20,318 nt of DNA, from IMG/VR virus record IMGVR_UViG_3300033571_013147, positions 1 to 20,318 of that record; one strand, written 5' to 3'. The stretch's first letter is position 1. Every line of letters begins with the position of its first letter. The notes under the pieces were generated by a model. The model had not been told where the DNA came from. It searched no databases and saw only the letters and a program-made list of their open reading frames with translations. The position numbers and the translations under genes were made by a program. The stretch comes from a virus. Of the stretch, positions 15,065-20,318 are shown in pieces.

Positions 15065-15262
15065 CTAGCGCTTCTCCTTGCTGCGCTTTGCAGCAGGTCG
15101 CTTTTCGGCGGCAGCCACTGGGATCTCGCCGGTTGCGCCGATCTTGCGGAGTTCTTCGTTGACCTCTGCCACTCCGTTGGCGTTGCCGCGCTTCTCGTAT
15201 CCGGCTCGCTCGTTTAGTAGAGCCTTGATGTGTGCGCTGCGCTGTTCGTTGCTCATTGGCAT
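15065..15262 (-). CDS. Small basic protein between capsid and connector genes
   Basis: 65 residues from ATG 15262 (GAGGAGAAGG ahead); a second ATG lies at 15256. Helical: residues 5-45 contain ALLNERAGYEKRGNANGVAE and VNEELRKIGA, a pattern shared with small proteins at this place in many actinophages; the tail is Lys/Ala rich. Role unknown, perhaps a minor head protein or assembly factor. It follows a hairpin after the capsid gene, so its expression relative to capsid is likely reduced. Confidence 0.8.
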   Translation of the reverse strand: MPMSNEQRSAHIKALLNERAGYEKRGNANGVAEVNEELRKIGATGEIPVAAAEKRPAAKRSKEKR

Positions 15263-15285
15263 GTTGCCTTCTCCTCAGTAGGGGA

Positions 15286-15325
15286 GCGAACCCCACCACA
15301 GCGAGGAGTCTGTGGTGGGGTTCGC
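15286..15325 (-). terminator. Perfect 16-bp hairpin after the major capsid gene (attenuator or mRNA stabiliser)
   Basis: GCGAACCCCACCACAG and its exact complement enclose an eight-base loop (ACTCCTCG on the transcript strand). It begins seven bases after the capsid stop codon. No U-run follows on the leftward transcript, so it may be a partial terminator, an RNase barrier protecting capsid mRNA, or both. The loop contains CTCCTC, complementary to GAGGAG in the ribosome site of the next gene. Confidence 0.85.
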
Positions 15326-15331
15326 AGTGTG

Positions 15332-16636
15332 CTACAGAACCTCGTTGAGACCGGTTCCGGTGATCTTGCAGATGCCCTCCGGGTAGCGACCGCTGAGGAA
15401 GGCGGAGTAGCCGAACAACTGCAGGCGCACCTCGAGGGTGTCCGACAGCGGAGCGTCCAGCACGCGGAACCGCGTCTGTCCCTCCATCACGCGGAGGTCA
15501 GGCGCGTGGATGACGAGGATCGCGTCCTCGTCCGTGCCCGAACCAAGCGTGGTCGGCATGTTGGCGTCGATCACGACCGGGAGACCGGCGATGGTGCCGA
15601 CGACGCCCGTGTCCTGCGTGCCGACAGCCTGCATGAGACCGCCCTGCTGGAACAGCGGGGACGACGTCGACAGACCAGCCGCGAGGAAGGCGGCACGGCG
15701 CGGGTGCATCACGATATGGGTCGGGAACTGATACCGACCCGATGCGACCTCCTCGATCGCCTTGTAGATCTTCGGAAGGAAGTCTGCGGCGGTCGGGGTG
15801 GACGACGTGAGCGTGACAGAGTTGATGCTGCTGACGTTCAGCAGACCGGTGTGCTCGCTCGAAGCGGACAGACCGTTGATCAACTGGCGGTCGAACTCAG
15901 TCACGTACGCACCAGCGAGGTCGGACGCGATGACCGAATCGAACGCCGGGTCGGAGCGGTCGAGCAACTGCTGCGAGATGTCGACCTGACCGGCGATCGT
16001 GCGGACGTTGGTCGTCAACTGCGACGTGACCAGATCCTGTTCCGTGACGGAGCCACCTTCGGTCTGGACGCCGACGGCACCGCCGGTCGTGACGCGCGGA
16101 ACGGTGAACGACGTGCCACTTGCCGGGAGCGGAGCCTTCGGCAGGTTGTTGAGCAGCGGACCACCGGCACGCGCGAGCGGCGCGGCAAGCGCGGACAGGT
16201 ACACTGGGGGGATGTAACCTGCGCCGCCACCGGCAGCGGTCATGTCGCGGCTCTCCGTCTCCATCTTGTGACGGTTGAGGCGGTCGGACGCGTCGCGGTC
16301 GTTGCGAGCGTAGATCAGGTCGCGGAAGAACGAGTTCGTTCCGTCGGGGCGGTAGGTTGCCTCTTCGCGCGTGACGCGAGGGGCGCTGCGGTGCTCAGCG
16401 GCGTCGTCGTCGTCGTCGGTGGCGAGGACGGGAGAGTTGCGCCGCGCCTGCTCGATGCTCTCGACCTGCGCCACGATCTTCTGGCGGCGCTCGACCTCAG
16501 CCTCTGCCTTGGCTGCACGACCTTCTGCGTCGGCGATGGTCTCGTCGTCGGCGGTGGCGACCGCAGCGACTGCGTTCTCGAACTCGTCGAGGGACGCATT
16601 CAGCGCCTCGCGAGCCTGCTTGATGGAATCACTCAT
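15332..16636 (-). CDS. Major capsid protein, HK97 fold, with N-terminal scaffold-like domain
   Basis: 434 residues from ATG 16636, chosen over an upstream frame start because GGAAGGAA lies about ten bases ahead and the start overlaps the protease stop by eight bases, a usual arrangement. The first 95 residues are a coiled-coil, charged delta-type scaffold domain ending in a run of Asp; the HK97-fold body follows with GGGAGYIPPVYLSALAAPLA, FTVPRV, the E-loop region, IVMHPRRAAFLAA, and LFGYSAFLSGRYPEGICKI at the end. No separate scaffold gene is present, in line with this domain, which the protease would remove on maturation. Confidence 0.96.
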   Translation of the reverse strand: MSDSIKQAREALNASLDEFENAVAAVATADDETIADAEGRAAKAEAEVERRQKIVAQVESIEQARRNSPVLATDDDDDAAEHRSAPRVTREEATYRPDGTNSFFRDLIYARNDRDASDRLNRHKMETESRDMTAAGGGAGYIPPVYLSALAAPLARAGGPLLNNLPKAPLPASGTSFTVPRVTTGGAVGVQTEGGSVTEQDLVTSQLTTNVRTIAGQVDISQQLLDRSDPAFDSVIASDLAGAYVTEFDRQLINGLSASSEHTGLLNVSSINSVTLTSSTPTAADFLPKIYKAIEEVASGRYQFPTHIVMHPRRAAFLAAGLSTSSPLFQQGGLMQAVGTQDTGVVGTIAGLPVVIDANMPTTLGSGTDEDAILVIHAPDLRVMEGQTRFRVLDAPLSDTLEVRLQLFGYSAFLSGRYPEGICKITGTGLNEVL

Positions 16637-18239
16637 GGGTTCCCAGTTCCTTCCGGTATCGTTGGAGTTTGGCGTGCCAGATGGCACTGACCTGTCGCAC
16701 GTCCCGTCCCAGATGATTCTGCGGCTCTGTTCCGCCCTCCTCTACAGGAGCGACGTGGGTGGCCTCTGGGATTTCTCCAAGACGACCCTTGTTTCGTGCA
16801 TCTTCAAGGATAGCAGACTTGGTAGAGGGATATGCTGGTATGGAAACAACACTGACCTCGTAGATGTCTCGAACCTGGCGGATCGTGCGAATCGGCACGC
16901 CGTTGCTGTCGTCGAACTCGTCATCTTCGACGGTGAACGCGAAAGACATCTGGTCGACGGTTCCGTTGGCGAGTTTTGCAGCGACTCGAGCGACATCTGG
17001 GTCTCGCATGTCGACACGCGCCCAAACGCGCAGCCCATGGTCGTCTTCTGTCAGTTCAAGCGAGCCGTTCGCAGTGCGAGCAAGGACGCTAGCGGTGTCA
17101 TGATCGAACAGGAGCCTGACGTCGCCGTTGCGCTGTAGGGCGTTGGCGAATGCTCCACGCTGGATCTTCTCGCGGAAGCCACCAAGGTCATCGCTTAGAT
17201 GCGGTTCGAATACAGCAGCGTATCCAACCAACGTGCGGTAGTGAGCGCCTGCGCCGCTCTTGCGAAGTTCGAACTTCGAAGAAGGAGCAAGTTCTCGCAT
17301 GTCAGCGTAGACTGCTTCCATATTGTCGGCTTCGGACTCGCCTTCGACTGGATCCACCGTGTCGTCTTCTTCCATTTTTTCACCTTCGCTTGCTGCTGTC
17401 GCAGGTGCTGTTGCGTCTGGAATGATCCAGAACTTGCATACAGCGTCCGGTTCAACCAAATCTGTAGGTGCCAACAGTTCGCAGACGCCGCCACCGTTGA
17501 AGAACGCGCATTGCGAGCACATCAGACCTTCGTTTTTGAACACGTTGTCCGAAGGCTCGATGTAATGGACTCCGCCTTCGCCGATGCCCTTGTCAAAGTA
17601 CCCGAAGACCTCGACTACTTCTTCCAGCGCTTCGTAGATCGCCTTCTGTCGAGGAGTTGCCCAAGAACTATCGTCGCGGTACTCTAGGCTGCGTGTGTCT
17701 CCTTCGGTCGCGCGATCCATTTCAGCCACTTTCCGAGCAGCCCATCTTGCACCGGGCGCTCCGTTGGTTGAGTCGATGCCCCACAGCAGAGCGGCAACGT
17801 ACCCGGGCGTCTCCTCGCCAGCCTTTGAATCGGACTCCGTCCAGTCGGTCTGGTGCCTTGCCCACCACCACGGCATGCGCCTGACCTTTGACTCGCTGAG
17901 TGGCTCGCGTGCTGCCATGCGACGCGCGTCTCTGATTGTCGCAGGCACGAGACCATCTCCGCCCTTTCCATCCTCGTACAGACGCAATCCCTTTTTGGCA
18001 GCGGCTGCCATGGCAGCGGTCGGTGTCAGATCGACATCTCCTATTGCACGCACAAAAGCGACATGATCGTCGGCTGCTCCATTGATGTCGATGTCGCCAA
18101 TCGCGATGCCCTGTGCCAGCGCTTTCTTCACAGCGTCAGCCTCACTCTGGTCAGAGTCTGGGTCGTAGGTGTAACAAGTTCCACCTTCGCCCCACTTCTT
18201 GCCCGGTTCGCCTTCACTTTGGCAGTCTTGTACTGGCAT
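16629..18239 (-). CDS. Multidomain prohead protease with N-terminal extension and four-cysteine cluster
   Basis: 536 residues from ATG 18239, just after the portal stop. Residues about 335-478 are the HK97-type (U35) prohead protease: RTLVGYAAVFEP, LFDHD with His380, QMSFAFTV with Ser432, and IYEVSVVSIPAYP. This part cleaves the capsid scaffold domain. The first 300 residues are additional: KKWGEGGTCYTY (residues 14-25), a helical domain about 60-175 (LTPTAAMAAAAKKGLRL, RMPWWWARHQTDW, ETPGYVAALLWG) found in other phage head proteins, and a Cys cluster 241-268 (C-x2-C-x8-C-x14-C) resembling HiPIP iron-sulphur proteins. An acidic linker (280-310) joins it to the protease. Length is about twice the usual. 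Confidence 0.93.
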   Translation of the reverse strand: MPVQDCQSEGEPGKKWGEGGTCYTYDPDSDQSEADAVKKALAQGIAIGDIDINGAADDHVAFVRAIGDVDLTPTAAMAAAAKKGLRLYEDGKGGDGLVPATIRDARRMAAREPLSESKVRRMPWWWARHQTDWTESDSKAGEETPGYVAALLWGIDSTNGAPGARWAARKVAEMDRATEGDTRSLEYRDDSSWATPRQKAIYEALEEVVEVFGYFDKGIGEGGVHYIEPSDNVFKNEGLMCSQCAFFNGGGVCELLAPTDLVEPDAVCKFWIIPDATAPATAASEGEKMEEDDTVDPVEGESEADNMEAVYADMRELAPSSKFELRKSGAGAHYRTLVGYAAVFEPHLSDDLGGFREKIQRGAFANALQRNGDVRLLFDHDTASVLARTANGSLELTEDDHGLRVWARVDMRDPDVARVAAKLANGTVDQMSFAFTVEDDEFDDSNGVPIRTIRQVRDIYEVSVVSIPAYPSTKSAILEDARNKGRLGEIPEATHVAPVEEGGTEPQNHLGRDVRQVSAIWHAKLQRYRKELGTHE

Positions 18240-18241
18240 AC

Positions 18242-19435
18242 TTACTCACCTACCCGTGGTGTGTTTGGCGCTCCGCCCACAGGAGTCTGCTGGACATCGT
18301 CACCGTCTGGTACCGGCGGTCGCCCCTCCAACTCGCGAATCTCATTCGCAGACATCCACCCAGCCTGCCTTGCTGCCACGTACGACGTGTACCGCTGTGC
18401 GAGATCTGCTCGCAAGATCGAGTCGACAACGAAGAACGGGCGCATGCTGGTACCACCGAACAGATCCAGATCGTGCCCGATTCCTTGCTCGATTCGTCGG
18501 ATACGCGGCAAAAGCGTGTAGTTCAAGAATCGAATGCTCTCTTGTTCAGCGGTAGATCCAGTCGGCTGCCCAAGCCCAAGCATATGAGCAGGAACGCGGT
18601 AAATGCGAGCGATGTCTTCGACCCCCATCTTGGTCTGTTCAACAAAAGCCGCGTCCTGCATGTTGATGGGAATCTTGTCGAGTTCGGCACCAGCGGCAAG
18701 AATCGCAGGCGAATGCGAATTGCCAAGTCCGCCATGGCTGTTGCGCCACGTCTCGAGCATCTGACGCGCCTGCTGTTGCCCTACCTGACCGGGAACCTTG
18801 ATCACAAGCCCCGGGCTGGCATCGTTGCTGAAGAACCTACCAGTGAACTCGATCATCGCCATAGCGTTGGCGATGACATGCCTGTGCTGCGTGATCGGTG
18901 ACATCCCAACAAGCGCTCCAGCGGGAGCGTATCCGGGGATGTGAATGACCTCGTTCTTGGTCAGCGTTCTGACTTCGCTGGTGGAAAGGTAAAACTCGAA
19001 CTCGCGTGCACCAGTCTTTTCGTTTCGCTTCACGAACACTGAGTTTGGATCAAGAACGATCAACTCGACTACGCGACCAGCACTGTTTTTGATTTTTTGG
19101 AGGTAAGCGTTGCCGTTGGTTTCGATGCTACCAGCGATTTGCGAGTAGAACTCTGTCGGACTCTGCTCGGAGTTTGGTCGGTGGTGCAACAACGTGTGCT
19201 GCCACGAGTCGGTGATCGGCACGACGTCGTCGCGCACTTCGACAGGCAACATACCGATGGTCTCGCTGACTAGGCGGATCGCTGAACTGAGGGCTGGTAG
19301 TCCCATCGCGGCTTCGTTTGTTACCGCTCTTCCTGTGAACGATGAAACGTTCGACCCTGGAATCGGGATAGCGCTGCTTCCGAACTCGCCCATGCGGATC
19401 TGTACGGAGCCGCTGTGCCTGCTGCGGATGATCAA
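18242..19435 (-). CDS. Portal protein, HK97 family
   Basis: 397 residues from TTG 19435, which overlaps the preceding stop (TTGA); an internal ATG at 19393 is an alternative but lacks a ribosome site. The pattern is that of Phage_portal: ALSSAIRLVSETIGMLPVEV, then WQHTLLHHRPNSEQSPTEFY, NGNAYLQKI, VIHIPGYAP, and RIYRVPAHMLGLG before a C-terminal helix and MSANEIRELEGRPPVPDGD. It forms the dodecameric ring through which DNA enters and leaves the head. It precedes protease and capsid, the usual order. Confidence 0.95.
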   Translation of the reverse strand: MIIRSRHSGSVQIRMGEFGSSAIPIPGSNVSSFTGRAVTNEAAMGLPALSSAIRLVSETIGMLPVEVRDDVVPITDSWQHTLLHHRPNSEQSPTEFYSQIAGSIETNGNAYLQKIKNSAGRVVELIVLDPNSVFVKRNEKTGAREFEFYLSTSEVRTLTKNEVIHIPGYAPAGALVGMSPITQHRHVIANAMAMIEFTGRFFSNDASPGLVIKVPGQVGQQQARQMLETWRNSHGGLGNSHSPAILAAGAELDKIPINMQDAAFVEQTKMGVEDIARIYRVPAHMLGLGQPTGSTAEQESIRFLNYTLLPRIRRIEQGIGHDLDLFGGTSMRPFFVVDSILRADLAQRYTSYVAARQAGWMSANEIRELEGRPPVPDGDDVQQTPVGGAPNTPRVGE

Positions 19436-19644
19436 TCGAACACCTGAATAAATGCGACGCGCTCGACTGGTACGAGCACGTGACCTTCGAGGTCGTAGGT
19501 TGCGTTTTCGTTTTCGATCACTGCTGCTGCCTCAAGCAGGTAGTGGCTTCGTCCGATTCTTCCCATGAAAACGCCCTCCACGCTTGGCTGATCGTTGGTT
19601 AGGTGGATTCGCGCCATTTTGCGCTTTCTACGAAGCCCGAACAT
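19432..19644 (-). CDS. Small protein at the start of the late operon
   Basis: 70 residues from ATG 19644, supported by GAGGAG six bases ahead and a promoter whose predicted +1 lies about 20 bases upstream. Basic N-terminus (GLRRKRKMARIHL), then a compact beta-looking body (GVFMGRIGRSHYLLEAAAVI) ending in VLVPVERVAFIQVF. Unrecognised; the body looks like a small beta-barrel. First gene of the head operon and translationally coupled to the portal. A second ATG (MARIHL) is possible. Could be a minor head protein or an expression leader. Confidence 0.8.
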   Translation of the reverse strand: MFGLRRKRKMARIHLTNDQPSVEGVFMGRIGRSHYLLEAAAVIENENATYDLEGHVLVPVERVAFIQVFD

Positions 19645-19670
19645 GAACGTCTCCTCGTGTGGTTGCTGTC

Positions 19671-19699
19671 AGTATATCACCAAGGTGTGGGCGTGTTGA
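19671..19699 (-). promoter_or_regulatory. Putative late promoter of the structural operon
   Basis: On the leftward strand TGATATACT provides an extended -10 (TATACT at 19676-19671 preceded by TGA). With 17 bases spacing, TCAACA (19699-19694) is a -35 matching four of six positions. The +1 would lie near 19664, 20 bases before the first late ATG. No other promoter of this quality was noticed in the 15-kb structural operon. Confidence 0.65.
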
Positions 19700-19713
19700 T
19701 GTGTTCAAACACA
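19700..19713. repeat. Inverted repeat next to the late promoter (operator candidate)
   Basis: TGTGTT-CA-AACACA, six-base arms around a two-base centre, abutting the -35 of the putative late promoter. It lies between the upstream terminator and the promoter. Size and position fit an operator, but no second copy was noticed in the window. Confidence 0.5.
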
Positions 19714-19716
19714 GGT

Positions 19717-19744
19717 GCGCCCCCGTCTTCGAGACCGGGGGCGC
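19717..19744 (-). terminator. Terminator after the conserved small gene
   Basis: GCGCCCCC / GGGGGCGC stem continued by G-C and TCT/AGA pairs around a single-base bulge, with a three-base loop. It follows the stop at 19756 by about 11 bases on the leftward strand, and separates that gene from the late operon. The T-run afterwards is weak (TGTGTTTG). Confidence 0.8.
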
Positions 19745-19755
19745 GTAACGTGCTC

Positions 19756-20100
19756 CTAGAACGAAAAGTCGTGATAATGGGAGCGGTGACCGATCGAGAG
19801 GTTTCCGAACGACCCGTCCTTCTTGACCTTGAACTCGCTGATCCGTGCGTCCGGGCAGCGCTCGTAGCGGTAGGTCTGGGCGTCGCTCATGCCGTTGTTG
19901 TCGGTGCGGATTGCTTTGTCACGCTGCACGAGTACTGCGCTGATCTGACCCTTGCGCTTGCCGGTCTTGAAGCGCTTGATGTCGACGATAGTGCACGCAG
20001 TGCGATCTGTGTACCAGCAAACGGTTGCTCCCATTCCGATTTCCGGCTCCGGGTTAGCACTGCCCAGCATGATATTGCTGATGAGGCTGTTGGTATGCAT
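19756..20100 (-). CDS. Conserved phage protein of unknown function
   Basis: 114 residues from ATG 20100, with AAGGAG ahead; an in-frame ATG at 20136, at the predicted +1, would add MGTNNTNTKETP. The sequence has a pattern I associate with small phage proteins of unknown role: IGMGATVCWYTDRTACTIVD, then a Lys-rich turn, RTDNNGMSDAQTY, and the end YHDFSF. It looks like a small beta-barrel. It carries its own early-type promoter and terminator, so it is a single-gene unit set between the late operon and whatever lies beyond the right edge. Confidence 0.85.
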   Translation of the reverse strand: MHTNSLISNIMLGSANPEPEIGMGATVCWYTDRTACTIVDIKRFKTGKRKGQISAVLVQRDKAIRTDNNGMSDAQTYRYERCPDARISEFKVKKDGSFGNLSIGHRSHYHDFSF

Positions 20101-20133
20101 GGGAGTCTCCTTTGTGTTGGTGTTGTTCGTTCC

Positions 20134-20171
20134 CATACACAAAGTAAAGCAGATCAAGACACACTTGTCAA
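20134..20171 (-). promoter_or_regulatory. Early promoter, copy 3 of a three-copy module
   Basis: Leftward: TTGACA (20171-20166), 17-base spacer, TTTACT (20148-20143), predicted +1 A20136, which begins an ATG. Same CACTTGACAA and GATCTGCTTTACTTTGT blocks as the copies at 261 and 1800, but on the other strand. Confidence 0.85.
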
Positions 20172-20185
20172 GTGGTCATGTGCAA

Positions 20186-20317
20186 CTACGAGACGTCAAT
20201 CAGGCTATTGCCGTCTTGATCGACACTGTAGAGCGTTTCGATCTTCAACTCGTCGCGCCGCCTGTAGTAATCCTGCGCCTGCTGCCTGCGATACGCGTCA
20301 CGCCAGATACTGCGATG
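20186..20317 (-). CDS. Hypothetical protein, C-terminal end only
   Basis: An open leftward frame enters from the right edge and ends with TAG at 20188-20186, giving 43 visible residues. The piece is charged: WRDAYRRQQAQDYYRRRDEL, then a short strand-like end IETLYSVDQDGNSLIDVS. I do not recognise it. Its stop lies 15 bases upstream of the -35 of promoter copy 3, and the direction matches the next gene. The terminase genes, absent from the window, would be expected somewhere in this direction, but nothing here identifies it as terminase. Confidence 0.5.
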   Translation of the reverse strand, partial: HRSIWRDAYRRQQAQDYYRRRDELKIETLYSVDQDGNSLIDVS

Positions 20318-20318
20318 C

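Noticed and set aside
16402-16419. Short GTC repeat in the capsid gene
   Set aside because: It only encodes the Asp run at the end of the scaffold-like domain; too short and in frame to be treated as a functional repeat.
15230-16690. 486-residue open frame on the plus strand opposite the capsid gene
   Set aside because: It is antisense to the well-recognised major capsid protein, is rich in Arg/Val/Asp as expected of a mirror frame in GC-biased DNA, and has no ribosome site or recognisable domain.
20186-20317. Reading the right-edge fragment as terminase large subunit
   Set aside because: The position would fit the usual order, but the 43 visible residues carry no terminase motif and a small early-type gene lies between it and the portal.
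1-20318. CRISPR arrays, tRNA genes, insertion sequences, integrase or attachment site
   Set aside because: I found no regularly spaced repeats, cloverleaf with CCA end, transposase or recombinase motifs; the only dispersed repeat noticed is the promoter module.

Overview
This window is the structural and lysis region of a siphovirus (HK97-type head, long non-contractile tail) together with part of its early region. The host is most likely an actinobacterium, but this is inference. It rests on the moderately high GC, frequent GTG/TTG starts, strong GGAG-type ribosome sites, abundant TCGA/CTCGAG words, and early promoters whose predicted +1 is the A of an AUG (leaderless transcripts are common in Actinobacteria). 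No integrase, terminase, tRNA, CRISPR array or insertion sequence is visible.

Layout. Bases 1-2700 hold a rightward early operon set of small genes: a 5'-truncated unknown, an unknown, a short zinc-finger protein, a secreted or membrane-anchored protein with faint Rpf/transglycosylase resemblance, a small XRE-type HTH protein with a C-terminal membrane helix, then, after a terminator and a second promoter, a very acidic 62-residue protein, a basic unknown and a CxxCxGxG zinc protein. A strong bidirectional terminator (2712-2743) separates these from a converging leftward unit. The leftward late operon runs from a putative extended -10 promoter near 19671-19699 down to 2753: small head gene, portal, multidomain prohead protease, major capsid protein, small protein, head-tail connector, tail terminator, small protein, tail tube, HK97 gp10-like protein, tail assembly chaperone (with a probable -1 frameshift product), tape measure, three tail-tip/fibre proteins, two small membrane proteins (holin and accessory), CHAP endolysin, and finally a metallophosphoesterase fused to tandem HTH domains. 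At the right edge a leftward conserved small gene has its own early-type promoter, and the 3' end of another leftward gene enters from outside.

The most notable signals are: (1) a three-copy promoter module (CACTTGACAA-N9-GATCTGCTTTACTTTGT) in which an AUG sits exactly at the predicted +1, in frame with the downstream Shine-Dalgarno-led start in all three copies, so that the ribosome site itself would be translated as Thr-Lys-Glu-Thr; (2) a prohead protease carrying a HiPIP-like four-cysteine cluster and a long N-terminal extension; (3) a tandem-HTH metallophosphoesterase at the end of the late operon; (4) a 16-bp perfect hairpin just after the capsid gene whose loop is complementary to the next gene's ribosome site; (5) a tail-chaperone frameshift without a canonical slippery heptamer; (6) a membrane-tethered HTH protein next to the promoter module.
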